IMG/VR virus record: IMGVR_UViG_3300032220_001630
Coordinates: 1-64,000 of that record
From: a virus
DNA: 64,000 nucleotides
Strand: one strand, 5' to 3'
Shown here: piece after piece, positions 13,356 to 25,207 of the stretch
How positions within the stretch are numbered: the first letter of the stretch is position 1
Layout of the letters: each line of letters begins with the position of its first letter
Made by a program: the position numbers and the translations under genes
The notes under the pieces: generated by a model
Databases searched by the model: none
What the model was told of the DNA's origin: nothing
The model's input: only the letters and a program-made list of their open reading frames with translations

Positions 13356-14944
13356 TGGCTGGATTTACAGATGGAAATAAAACTTTTTTTAGCTCGATAA
13401 TAGACAGCGTTAGGAAAGTTGGTAGCTTCGGGATGGCCTATGGTGATCTAGTAGTAAAAAATTCACAAGCTGTCGGTGTAACAGAAGCACAATTCTTAAA
13501 GAAAGGAGGAATAAAAGATGAGGCTTTTCTTTTTGGATTAAAAAGGTCAGATACAACTACTAAGCAATACATAGCTTATTTTGATAAGGACTTCAAAAAT
13601 AAAAGACACTATGTACAGGGATTTGCACAAAATCCAGAGATAGAGTTTATATTGGATACAGTATGTGATGAAGCAATAGTCTATGACGAGAAAAATTTCT
13701 GGGCATACTTCTCTTTCATGCAGCATGATGATGTGGATGATGACGTTGCAAAAAAAGTTCAAAAAAGATATAAAGAGATTTACAATCTCTTTGGATTTAA
13801 CCAAGACATCTTAGCTTGGCACTTATTTAGAAAATTCTTAATCGAAGGTATAATATCATTCGAAATCATATTTGACAAGAAAGGGAAAAATATCATAGGA
13901 TTTAAAGAAATAGATGCGGCTTCTTTAGTACCTACAGTTGAACAGCAGCCTGATGGATCATACGTAGATATCTGGATACAGTATCCCGATAATCCATCAC
14001 TAACAAGAAAACTTTACGATTCACAATTAATCTATATAAGTTATGCTAAAGGTGGAGGAACTTCTGCAAGAATAAGCTATATTGAAAGATTGATAAGATC
14101 TTTTAACCTCTTGAGGATAATGGAGCACACTAGAATCATCTGGAACGTGATGAATTCTTCTTTCCGTATGGCAATGACAGTTCCAATCGGTACTAAATCC
14201 CCACAAAAAGCAAAGCAAACATTAGGCGAACTTATGTCTATTTATAAAGAGGACATAAGGTTAAATACAGACAGTGGAGAATTAACAGTTGATGGGAGAC
14301 CAAAAATACAATTCTTTAAGAACTATTTAATGCCTTCATCACCAAACGGAACTCCAGATATACAGCCTTTAGCTGGCGGAGGTGATGCTAGTGCATTTTC
14401 AGATACAAAAGCTTTACAATATTTCGCTAATAAACTTAGAATAGATTCAAAAGTCCCTGCAACAAGATTTGGTAGAGACGACTCTGGATCTGAAGGTACC
14501 ATTACATTCTCTGCAGATGGATTAGATCAGGAAGAAATAAGATTTGGTAAATTTATAAACAGACTTAGATCTATTTACCAGGAGATATTAATGAAACCAC
14601 TATGGGTTCAATTCTGCTTAGATTTTCCACAGCTAAAAAATGATTATATAATTAAGTCAGAATTTGGACTAGATTATGTTAAAGAAAATATGTTCCTGGA
14701 AGCTAAGGAAATGGAGGTCATGACTGCAAGAAAGGATCAGGTTATAAAAATTCTAGGTCTTAAAGATTCAGAAGGTAAATCATACTTCAGTTTAAAATTT
14801 GCTCTCGATAGATGGTTAGGAATGACCCCTCAGGATATGTTGGATAACGAAAAAGCTAAGAAAGAAGCAGCAGAGAAAAAGAAGGAAGAGGGCAAAGAGG
14901 AAAAACCTGAAGGTGAAGGTTCTGGAGAAGAATTTAAAATATAA
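13355..14944 (+). CDS. gp20: Portal vertex protein, gp20-like, copy 1
   Basis: The 529-residue protein matches the size of T4 gp20 (524) and its landmarks: IAYFDKDF, EIEFILDTVCDEAIVYDE, ISFEIIFDKKGKNIIGFKEID, an ISYIERLIRSFNLLRIMEHTRIIWNVMNSS core helix, PIGTKSPQKAKQTLGELMSIYKED, and the C-terminal LMKPLWVQFCLDFPQLKND stem/crown segment. The last 30 residues are Lys/Glu-rich. Portal dodecamers sit at one capsid vertex, nucleate the prohead and form the DNA channel and motor docking site. Three bases after its stop begins a second, clearly homologous portal gene. Confidence 0.9.
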   Translation: MAGFTDGNKTFFSSIIDSVRKVGSFGMAYGDLVVKNSQAVGVTEAQFLKKGGIKDEAFLFGLKRSDTTTKQYIAYFDKDFKNKRHYVQGFAQNPEIEFILDTVCDEAIVYDEKNFWAYFSFMQHDDVDDDVAKKVQKRYKEIYNLFGFNQDILAWHLFRKFLIEGIISFEIIFDKKGKNIIGFKEIDAASLVPTVEQQPDGSYVDIWIQYPDNPSLTRKLYDSQLIYISYAKGGGTSARISYIERLIRSFNLLRIMEHTRIIWNVMNSSFRMAMTVPIGTKSPQKAKQTLGELMSIYKEDIRLNTDSGELTVDGRPKIQFFKNYLMPSSPNGTPDIQPLAGGGDASAFSDTKALQYFANKLRIDSKVPATRFGRDDSGSEGTITFSADGLDQEEIRFGKFINRLRSIYQEILMKPLWVQFCLDFPQLKNDYIIKSEFGLDYVKENMFLEAKEMEVMTARKDQVIKILGLKDSEGKSYFSLKFALDRWLGMTPQDMLDNEKAKKEAAEKKKEEGKEEKPEGEGSGEEFKI

Positions 14945-14947
14945 AAA

Positions 14948-16621
14948 ATGGCAGGATTCGTAGACAATTTACAAAAATTAAATCCCAATTTATCAAGAAT
15001 AATAAAGTCAATTAGCGGGCTTGGATCTTTTGGTATGGAGTACAAAGACATGGTCATTGAAGATTCCATGGCAATAGGTATTTCTGAAGCTAACCTAAGA
15101 GAAAGATTTGGCTACGGAGCAGACGACGAGGACTTTATTTACAGCATAGCTGCACAGGATTCTTCAAATAGAAAATATATTGCATATTTTGATAAGGATT
15201 ATCCAGTAAGAAGGGATTTTTTAAGAACGTTTGCACTTAATGCAGAGATAGAATACGTTTTAGATACTTTATGTGACGAAGGAATAGTTTATGACGAGAA
15301 AAATTTCTTTTGTCATCCCGCAACTATGAACATGGATCTTAAAGACGATGTTATGAAATCTTTAAGAGGTAACTTTAGAAAGCTTTATGTCCTTCACAAC
15401 TTCACAAACGGATTAACTGCTTGGCAATACTTTAGACAGCTTTTAGTTGATGGATTTTTAGCATTTGAAATAATTTATTCTAGTGACGGCAAAAATATAG
15501 TAGGATTCAAGGAATTAGATGCTACTAGTCTTACTCCTGCAGTAGAAAGAAAAGCTGACGGATCTAGAGAATCCCTTTGGTGGCAATATTACGGAGATAC
15601 AACTAGACAAAGAAAACTTTTAGATGCTCAAGTAATCTATATCTCCTATGCTAAAGCTAATACTGCAGCTAGAACTTCTTATTGTGAAAGATTAGTTAGA
15701 TCTTATAACCTTCTTAAAATAATGGAGCATTCCAGAATAATATGGAATGTAATGAATTCACAGTACAGAATAAAAATGACTGTACCAATTGGAAGTAAAT
15801 CTCCGCAAAAGGCTAAAGAAACTTTAGGCGAACTTATGTCCGTATACAAAGAGGATATAAAACTTGATACTTCATCAGGAGAACTTGCAATTAACGGAAG
15901 ACCAGATTTACAATTCTATAAAAACTATCTTTTCCCACAAAGCGGCGGTGAATCAACTAAAGTTGAGACTATAAACGCTCAAGGACCAAATCTGAATATT
16001 ATGGATTCGGTAGTTTATTTCTATAATAAATTAAGACAGGATTCTAAAATACCATATAATAGATTTTCTGCAAGATGGGGTTCAGGTAGTGCTGCAGCTT
16101 ATAAAATTCCAGCAGACGGATCAGAAAGAGACGAAGTTAGATTTGCAAAATTTATAACACGTCTAAGATCTATTTTCCAAGAAATAGTAGTAAAGCCTCT
16201 ATGGATACAAATGTGTTTAGATTTTCCACATTTAAAAAATGATTCTGAATTTAGAAGCCAAATTGGGGTTAAATTTGAGAGCGATAATACTTTTGGAGAA
16301 TCAAGAGAGATAGAGCAGCTTTTAAAACATATAGACTTCATAAATTCCTTAGGTGAAATAAAAGAAACAGTTAATGACGAAGAAGTTCAATTCTTCAATC
16401 AAGACTTCCTTATAGAAAGATGGTCAGGATTGCCATATGAAGATATAATGGCAAATAAAAAATATAAGGAAAAAGAAAAAGGTGAAGCTGCACCAGCAGA
16501 AGCTCCTGCTTCTGAAGAGACCCCAGCTGAAGAGACACCTGCTGAAACACCAGCAGAAGAAACACCAGCTGAGACCCCTGCTGAGACATCAGAGGAGGGA
16601 GGAGAAGAAACTACAACCTAA
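14948..16621 (+). CDS. gp20: Portal vertex protein, gp20-like, copy 2
   Basis: The 557-residue protein is a full-length paralogue of the preceding portal. Shared blocks run throughout, including GSFGMEYKDMVIEDSMAIGIS, IAYFDKDYPVRRDFLR, EIEYVLDTLCDEGIVYDEKNF, YCERLVRSYNLLKIMEHSRI, PIGSKSPQKAKETLGELMS and KPLWIQMCLDFPHLKND. No core segment is missing and no frame is broken, so both copies look functional. Differences concentrate in the region after DLQFYKNYLFPQ and in the C-terminus, where this copy has a Pro/Ala/Glu/Thr-rich tail of about 45 residues. The two could form a mixed ring, serve different vertices, or one could have a new function. Confidence 0.88.
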   Translation: MAGFVDNLQKLNPNLSRIIKSISGLGSFGMEYKDMVIEDSMAIGISEANLRERFGYGADDEDFIYSIAAQDSSNRKYIAYFDKDYPVRRDFLRTFALNAEIEYVLDTLCDEGIVYDEKNFFCHPATMNMDLKDDVMKSLRGNFRKLYVLHNFTNGLTAWQYFRQLLVDGFLAFEIIYSSDGKNIVGFKELDATSLTPAVERKADGSRESLWWQYYGDTTRQRKLLDAQVIYISYAKANTAARTSYCERLVRSYNLLKIMEHSRIIWNVMNSQYRIKMTVPIGSKSPQKAKETLGELMSVYKEDIKLDTSSGELAINGRPDLQFYKNYLFPQSGGESTKVETINAQGPNLNIMDSVVYFYNKLRQDSKIPYNRFSARWGSGSAAAYKIPADGSERDEVRFAKFITRLRSIFQEIVVKPLWIQMCLDFPHLKNDSEFRSQIGVKFESDNTFGESREIEQLLKHIDFINSLGEIKETVNDEEVQFFNQDFLIERWSGLPYEDIMANKKYKEKEKGEAAPAEAPASEETPAEETPAETPAEETPAETPAETSEEGGEETTT

Positions 16622-16654
16622 AGAAACTTAGATCAATTTAAAGTGTAAAAGAAA

Positions 16655-16685
16655 TATACCGGTTTCATTTTTTTCTATCGGTATA
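16655..16685 (+). terminator. Inverted repeat between portal 2 and ligase
   Basis: TATACCG and CGGTATA form a 7-bp stem around a T-rich 17-base loop. No U-tract follows, so this may be a weak terminator or an operator over the ligase promoter. Confidence 0.3.
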
Positions 16686-16691
16686 AATTTC

Positions 16692-16699
16692 TACATTTG
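16692..16699 (+). promoter_or_regulatory. Bacteroidota-type -7 promoter box (TACATTTG)
   Basis: TACATTTG fits TAnnTTTG and lies 17 bases before the ligase ATG. A T-run 19 bases upstream stands in for the -33 element. No GATATATA box precedes this replication unit, which fits early expression. Confidence 0.45.
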
Positions 16700-16716
16700 C
16701 TTTAAATTGAAATAAG

Positions 16717-18039
16717 ATGAAAAAAGAATTAGAGGTACTCCTAAAAATAGAATCTTCCACTGGAGAGGGGTCACAGAAAACAAAACAAGATCTCATTAAG
16801 CAAAACAGCAACGAGATACTTAATTATCTTTTAAAAGTAGCACTTAACCCCTTTTTAACAACTAAACTTCATAAACTTGAGGTTATAGAGAATTCTCCAT
16901 ATCTCGTGGATTATGACGTATTTGAAAAATTTCAGGATCTTACTGCTAGATTATTTAGTGCACCTGCAGCAAATGATAAATTTAGAGAAGAAGCTTTTGA
17001 GATAGTAAATTGTATAGATCTCCCGTTTGAGCACCGAAAGATGTTAGGAAAGATCCTAACAAAAAGACTGAATATTGGTATAGGAGCCAAATTGATCAAT
17101 AAAGCTTTTCCTGTTGAACTTATTCCAGATCCAAGCTTAATGCTAGCTCAAGATGATGAGGACGAAATAAAAAAATGGTCTAATATCATTTGTGAGGAAA
17201 AATATGACGGGGTAAGAATAGCTGCCTTCATATCTGGAAAGGAGGTTAAGTTCTTTACAAGGGCCTTTAATGAAATCCCTTCACATTATCTAGAAAAAAT
17301 AGCTAATGAGTGTCTTCTATTAATAGAAGCATCTGGATTAAAAGGAGAATGGTTCTTCGACGGGGAACTAACGGATCTAAATAGAAAAACAGTATCAGGT
17401 AAGGTCACACAAATGCTAAAGGGAAAACCGATGGATTCTATCGGGGACGATTTCATATTTAATGTTTTCGATCTCGAAGATGCTGAAACACTTAAAACAG
17501 GAAAAGGTGTTATACCATTCGATATGAGAAGATCTTCGCTAGAGGCCGTTTTTAAGACAAATAAGACATCTTCTGTCACACTTGCAGATTCTTTCTTAAC
17601 TAAAGAAAAAGAAGACGTATACGCTTACTATAAGAAAATAGTAGATGCTGGCGGAGAGGGAGTCATTTTAAAAAATCCTGACCATGTTTACGAGTGTAAA
17701 AGATCCAAAAATTGGATAAAACTAAAAGAGGTAAACGAATGCGATTTGGTTATCAAAGGGTGGTATCCAGGAGAAGGTAAAAGAGAAGGATTCATTGGGG
17801 GATTTATTTGTGAGGACCTTTCTGGAACTATCAAAGTAAATATAGGATCTGGTTTTACAGATGCAGATCTGAAAGAGCTAAGTCAAGATCCAGACTCGCA
17901 CATCGGAAAGGTATGTGCAGTACAATACAATGTTATAATCAGCGACAAAAATGGGAATTGGTCTTTATTTCTTCCTAGGTTCGTAGATATAAGACACGAT
18001 AAAACAAGTCCAGACAATTTAAAAGAAAAGTGTAAATGA
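16717..18039 (+). CDS. ATP-dependent DNA ligase
   Basis: The 440-residue enzyme shows the nucleotidyltransferase motifs of ATP-dependent ligases in order. Motif I is EEKYDGVR with the adenylated Lys162; then FFDGEL, the FNVFDLE strand, GGEGVILKNPDHVYECKRSKNWIKLK (motifs IV and V), and an OB-fold C-terminal domain with GSGFTDADLKEL. The N-terminal 150 residues correspond to the DNA-binding region of T4 gene 30 ligase (487 residues). It seals nicks during phage replication and repair. Its stop overlaps the clamp loader start as ATGA, placing it in a replication operon that begins after a host-type promoter box. Confidence 0.92.
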   Translation: MKKELEVLLKIESSTGEGSQKTKQDLIKQNSNEILNYLLKVALNPFLTTKLHKLEVIENSPYLVDYDVFEKFQDLTARLFSAPAANDKFREEAFEIVNCIDLPFEHRKMLGKILTKRLNIGIGAKLINKAFPVELIPDPSLMLAQDDEDEIKKWSNIICEEKYDGVRIAAFISGKEVKFFTRAFNEIPSHYLEKIANECLLLIEASGLKGEWFFDGELTDLNRKTVSGKVTQMLKGKPMDSIGDDFIFNVFDLEDAETLKTGKGVIPFDMRRSSLEAVFKTNKTSSVTLADSFLTKEKEDVYAYYKKIVDAGGEGVILKNPDHVYECKRSKNWIKLKEVNECDLVIKGWYPGEGKREGFIGGFICEDLSGTIKVNIGSGFTDADLKELSQDPDSHIGKVCAVQYNVIISDKNGNWSLFLPRFVDIRHDKTSPDNLKEKCK

Positions 18040-18986
18040 TACAAGAATTATTAACAGAGAAATTAAGGCCTAAAGAACTAAAACATATGATCCTTCCTTC
18101 AAGGATTAAAAGTTCTTTCGAAGGAGGGCTTCAACAAAATGTGTTATTGGCAGGATCCCCTGGTTCAGGCAAGACAAGTATGGCAAAGATTCTAATGAAG
18201 AATCATCCACACATTTTTATCAACGTTTCAGATGAAAGCTCAGTGGAAACAATTAGGACGAAGGTTCACGATTTTTGTTCTACTGTTTCTATTATGGATG
18301 GCGAGAATCAAACTAAGATAGTAATACTAGACGAGTTTGATGGTGCTTCAGATCAGTTCTATAAAGCCTTAAGGGGAACTATTGAAAAATACGCTAAAGG
18401 AACGAGATTTGTGGCTACCTGCAATTATCTAAATAAAATACCAGATGCTATTAGATCAAGGTTTGAGGTTTATGATTTTGATCCAATCAATAAGCAAGAA
18501 GAGCTAGAGATACAACAACAATGGAAGGACAGAATAAGTAAAATACTTTCCGCTCTTTCAATTAATCACGATGATAAAACCTTAGATCTTTTTACTAAAA
18601 GATATTTTCCAGATATGAGGTCCGCTCTTAATACTATACAGAGATGGAACATTGATGGCGTTACAGACCTAACAGAATCTAAAATAAATGAGGTATTATG
18701 GGATCACGAGGAAATATTTGAACTCATCTTCTCTAAACCAGACCCTGTAAAAAATTATCAATACGTAGTAGGTCAATATTCATCTAAAACTAATGAAGTT
18801 ATGTCTTCATTAAGTTCAGATTTCATAAAGTGGATACAAGAGAAAAGACCACAGAATGCAAACCTAATACCTGGGATAATAATCACAGTAGCAAAATATC
18901 AAGCAGAAAGGAATCTAGTTATAGATCCAGTCGTTAGTTTGTTGGCTCTGATTTTTACAATACAACAGATGGCAAATAAAAGCTAA
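18036..18986 (+). CDS. gp44: Sliding clamp loader large subunit, gp44-like
   Basis: The 316-residue AAA+ protein (T4 gp44 has 319) has Walker A GSPGSGKT (residues 40-47), Walker B ILDEFD (Asp99, Glu100), sensor 1 ATCNYLNKIP and the arginine finger in IRSRFEVYDF. In T4 four gp44 subunits and one gp62 load the gp45 clamp at primer-template junctions. Translation is coupled to the ligase. The C-terminal helical collar region (about residues 225-316) is complete. The clamp and the DNA polymerase genes are not in this window. Confidence 0.9.
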   Translation: MIQELLTEKLRPKELKHMILPSRIKSSFEGGLQQNVLLAGSPGSGKTSMAKILMKNHPHIFINVSDESSVETIRTKVHDFCSTVSIMDGENQTKIVILDEFDGASDQFYKALRGTIEKYAKGTRFVATCNYLNKIPDAIRSRFEVYDFDPINKQEELEIQQQWKDRISKILSALSINHDDKTLDLFTKRYFPDMRSALNTIQRWNIDGVTDLTESKINEVLWDHEEIFELIFSKPDPVKNYQYVVGQYSSKTNEVMSSLSSDFIKWIQEKRPQNANLIPGIIITVAKYQAERNLVIDPVVSLLALIFTIQQMANKS

Positions 18987-18990
18987 AAAA

Positions 18991-19044
18991 GCATAGTATA
19001 CTACTCGTTAGGTATTGTTTTCTTGGCTAACGCATAGTATACTA
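18991..19044 (+). repeat. Direct repeat pair GCATAGTATACTA with nested palindromes
   Basis: The 13-base sequence occurs at 18991-19003 and 19032-19044. Each copy contains the perfect palindrome TAGTATACTA. Between them CGTTAG (19006-19011) and CTAACG (19027-19032) form a further inverted repeat. The block fills the gap between the clamp loader and the NMP kinase. It looks like a paired operator or a structured RNA leader. Confidence 0.7.
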
Positions 19045-19071
19045 GGCATTTTTATACAAATAAAAACACGA

Positions 19072-19539
19072 ATGAATAGCAAAATTATTATAGTAGGATC
19101 TGGTGGATCAGGGAAGGATTTTCTAAGAAAAAAATTCACTTCTAAAGGATTCACGTATGGAATATCTTTCACATCTAGACCCCCAAGGGTAGATGAAAAG
19201 GAAGGTGTCGATTACTTTTTCAGAGATAAAGATTTCTTCGAATTGAATAAAGAAATATTTCTAGAGATCCAAGAATTTAATGGATGGTACTATGGAATAT
19301 CTAAAGGGGAATTTGAAGAAAAGAACCTATTTATACTTAGCCCTGCAGGATTAAAATCCCTTCCTAAAGAATATAGGGATAGAAGTATGGTGATCTATTT
19401 AGATCCACCATTAAGCCTAAGAGCGGAAAGATTAATGGAGAGAAGCGATGCAGATTCCATGGAAAGAAGAATATTAGCAGATAAGGAGGACTTTTTTGAA
19501 TTTTCCGACTATGATATGATAATAAAAAACATTTTTTAA
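19072..19539 (+). CDS. Guanylate kinase-like nucleoside monophosphate kinase
   Basis: Starting at the internal ATG (19072) gives 155 residues beginning MNSKIIIVGSGGSGKDFLRK, with Walker A GSGGSGKD at residues 9-16. The longer reading from 19015 would run through the repeat block and is unlikely. Following the P-loop are FTSRPPRVDEKEGVDYFF and the ENGWYYG-type segment (EFNGWYYGISKGEFE), which match guanylate kinase substrate-binding motifs (SxTxRxPR, DYxF, YYG). A LID-like RAERLMERSD precedes the acidic C-terminus. It probably phosphorylates dGMP or another dNMP for phage DNA synthesis. T4 has a different dNMP kinase (gene 1). Confidence 0.8.
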   Translation: MNSKIIIVGSGGSGKDFLRKKFTSKGFTYGISFTSRPPRVDEKEGVDYFFRDKDFFELNKEIFLEIQEFNGWYYGISKGEFEEKNLFILSPAGLKSLPKEYRDRSMVIYLDPPLSLRAERLMERSDADSMERRILADKEDFFEFSDYDMIIKNIF

Positions 19540-20673
19540 ATGATAACGGTTTGTATAGACGGTAACTACCTTTTCCATAAGACCTTCGGTATATTTTCGG
19601 GTTTCGGAAGCAAAAGTCCGGGTGATGTACTATCATCAGAAGCAGAGAGAAATATGTTTCTCAGAAAAGTAATAACAGATCTATGTTATTCATTAAATCA
19701 GATACCAGACATCAGCAGAGTAATTTTTTGTAAGGATTCTAAATCATGGAGAAAAGATTACAAGATAACAAGGAGCGTCTACAAGGAAAGCAGGATTAAG
19801 GGTGAAGGTGTTGATTGGGGTTCTTTCTTTAAGCTCATGGAAGAATTTGGAGAATTTCTAGAAGAAAATGGCTATATCTATAGTAGATACGGAGGAGCTG
19901 AAGGGGATGATCTTATTTGGGCTTGGTGTGATTATTTAAGAGACAAAGATGATTCAGTGATAGTTATAAGTGGCGATAAGGATATGCACCAATTAGTATC
20001 TTATTCAGATAAAAGTTGGATAGGAATTTGGAACAGCAATTCTAAAAATAACCGATTTATAGTATCTGATGATTGGGAGATGAAGAAAGAAGAAGAAATA
20101 AGCATATTTGATGTTAATCCCTCTTCAGGCTCTAATGATTCAAAAATTGATAAATTCATATCATCTTGTATTGTTGAAAAAATCCCAACTAAAGAATTCA
20201 TCTTTAAGAAAATATTAATGGGGGATAAAAAAGATGATGTCCCAGGAGTATTCCCCCATTTAACAAAAACAGGAAAGACCTCAAATATTGCTGAAGGCAA
20301 AGCACAAAAAATATGGGATTTATACAAAGATTCTCCGTGGGAAAAATATGCTATGGAAGATTTATGGATGAATAACGAATTTTTAGGATGGTTAGCAGGA
20401 CTTTCTTTAAGATTGATAGGACAAACAGACAATTCTGAAAATCGGGACAAATTTAAGCAGTTTTACGAAGAAAACGCAAGACTCGTATGGCTGAATGAAA
20501 AATCTATCCCTGAGGATATGTCAAGAGGTCTAAAAGAGCATGTACAATTTTTAGATTTAAAACCTAGATTGATCAGTCCTTTAATAGAGAAGAAAACAAT
20601 GATTGAAAAATCCCCATGGGCTAAGGATACTACGCCTCCTAAGGGATATGACCCTTTTGATTTATTTAATTGA
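19540..20673 (+). CDS. 5'-3' exonuclease, T4 RNase H / FEN-like
   Basis: The 377-residue protein starts with VCIDGNYLFHKTF, the first acidic motif of FEN-type nucleases (Asp7). It continues with GGAEGDDLIWAWCDY and VISGDKDMHQLVSY, which carry the other metal-binding acids, and a helix-hairpin-helix-like MGDKKDDVPGVFP. T4 RNase H (305 residues) removes RNA primers and flaps on the lagging strand. The extra C-terminus ends in a short peptide PKGYDPFDLFN, which resembles the clamp-binding tails of T4-type proteins such as gp43 (SLFDMFDF). The ATG follows the kinase stop directly, and the stop overlaps the next ATG (TGATG). Confidence 0.88.
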   Translation: MITVCIDGNYLFHKTFGIFSGFGSKSPGDVLSSEAERNMFLRKVITDLCYSLNQIPDISRVIFCKDSKSWRKDYKITRSVYKESRIKGEGVDWGSFFKLMEEFGEFLEENGYIYSRYGGAEGDDLIWAWCDYLRDKDDSVIVISGDKDMHQLVSYSDKSWIGIWNSNSKNNRFIVSDDWEMKKEEEISIFDVNPSSGSNDSKIDKFISSCIVEKIPTKEFIFKKILMGDKKDDVPGVFPHLTKTGKTSNIAEGKAQKIWDLYKDSPWEKYAMEDLWMNNEFLGWLAGLSLRLIGQTDNSENRDKFKQFYEENARLVWLNEKSIPEDMSRGLKEHVQFLDLKPRLISPLIEKKTMIEKSPWAKDTTPPKGYDPFDLFN

Positions 20674-21074
20674 TGAATAATCCTTTCGACATATTAAAAG
20701 CTTTCCACACTAAAGATTGGGAAAAAATTAATGATAGAGATAAATCTAGAAATCTTTTTATGATTAATAGAATTTGCTCTATAGCTTATCCCGTTCAAGC
20801 TAATTCGTTTAATCATATAAAGATACAGCCAGAAAAGGTTGTGGATTTCTGGAAAATATTTATTACTCACCACAATAAAAAAACCCCTCAATGGGTTTGG
20901 ACAAAAACTATTAAGACTGAAAAGGAAAAGGAAGATAACAAATATAAAGAAGAGATATTAGATTTCATAAAAAATAAGTATGAAATATCAGATCGAGAAA
21001 TAAAAGAAATGATGGATTTCTTTCCACAAAAATTTAAAATCTTCTATAAAGAAATAGAATCCCTATTGAGTTAA
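20673..21074 (+). CDS. Possible clamp loader small subunit, gp62-like
   Basis: I use the ATG at 20673, giving MNNPFDILKAFHTKDW; a TTG one codon earlier is less likely. The 133-residue product reads RNLFMINRICSIAYPVQANSFNH, then a short DFWKIFITHHNKKTPQWVWTK, then a C-terminal helical EILDFIKNKYEISDREIKEMMDFFP. This order (VNRxLS, N-rich helix, W-x-K, then I..Y.xS.xEA helices) is like short gp62 proteins of marine T4-like phages. The gp44-like gene is three genes upstream, which supports the idea. The similarity is a pattern judgement and the protein is shorter than T4 gp62 (187). Confidence 0.4.
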   Translation: MNNPFDILKAFHTKDWEKINDRDKSRNLFMINRICSIAYPVQANSFNHIKIQPEKVVDFWKIFITHHNKKTPQWVWTKTIKTEKEKEDNKYKEEILDFIKNKYEISDREIKEMMDFFPQKFKIFYKEIESLLS

Positions 21075-21092
21075 GATGATAGTTCATGTCCG

Positions 21093-21100
21093 GATATATA
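21093..21100 (+). promoter_or_regulatory. Late promoter box GATATATA inside start of fibre gene
   Basis: The box lies after the first possible ATG (21086) and ends 18 bases before the in-frame ATG at 21119, so the late transcript would use the second start. Confidence 0.5.
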
Positions 21101-21118
21101 AAGCAAAATACCTCTGGA

Positions 21119-24649
<3,531 letters not shown>

Positions 24650-24658
24650 TAAAGGAAA

Positions 24659-25207
24659 ATGGTAATTTCAGAAAAAAATAAGGTTCTAATAAATAGGGTA
24701 TTAGACACTATAGATTGGGACTTAATTTATAAGTTTTATAAATTGGTTGGAAGAAGCGTTGGTAACGAAACAACGCAAATCCCAGGCATTAAAAAATTAG
24801 CCAAGGGAATTAAATTAGACCAATCTCACATTAGGGAAGAAGTAAATTTTGTGGTTAACCATATTGTTGAAAATGATCTATCTCAATTTATGTACGGTCC
24901 TTGGAATGTAGTTTGGGTAAACGGTGAATGGGAGATGGAAATGCCTGAGATAGACGAAAACGGAAACGAGGTACAAGGAGGGGAATCTACTTTTATTCCT
25001 ATTTTAGAATCAATACTAGAGGTTCATTTTTCTCCAATGGTTGTTATCTCTAAAGAGATGGTGATGGATCCAGATGAGGAAGAAATCATAGAAACGCAAG
25101 AAACCATAAGCCTTTCAAAGCAACTAGAAAAAGCATTAGAGGAAGAAAATTATGAACTAGCTTCAAAAATCAGAGATCTGATTGATATGTATAAGAAAAA
25201 GAAATGA
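24659..25207 (+). CDS. Unknown protein with C-terminal UVR-like helix pair
   Basis: The 182-residue acidic protein has an N-terminal helical domain (about 1-75), a WNVVWVNGEWEMEMPE segment and a C-terminal LEKALEEENYELASKIRDLIDMYKK. The last part matches the UVR motif found in UvrB, UvrC and ClpC-type proteins (LxxALxxExYExAAxLRDxI), normally a protein-interaction helix pair. A leader AAAGGAAA precedes the start. It overlaps the next gene by four bases. The link to the collagen-like fibre is only positional. Confidence 0.65.
   Translation: MVISEKNKVLINRVLDTIDWDLIYKFYKLVGRSVGNETTQIPGIKKLAKGIKLDQSHIREEVNFVVNHIVENDLSQFMYGPWNVVWVNGEWEMEMPEIDENGNEVQGGESTFIPILESILEVHFSPMVVISKEMVMDPDEEEIIETQETISLSKQLEKALEEENYELASKIRDLIDMYKKKK

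Noticed and set aside
19015-19071. Upstream start for the NMP kinase
   Set aside because: The added 19 residues would be encoded by the direct-repeat block and do not fit the family, which starts just before the P-loop.
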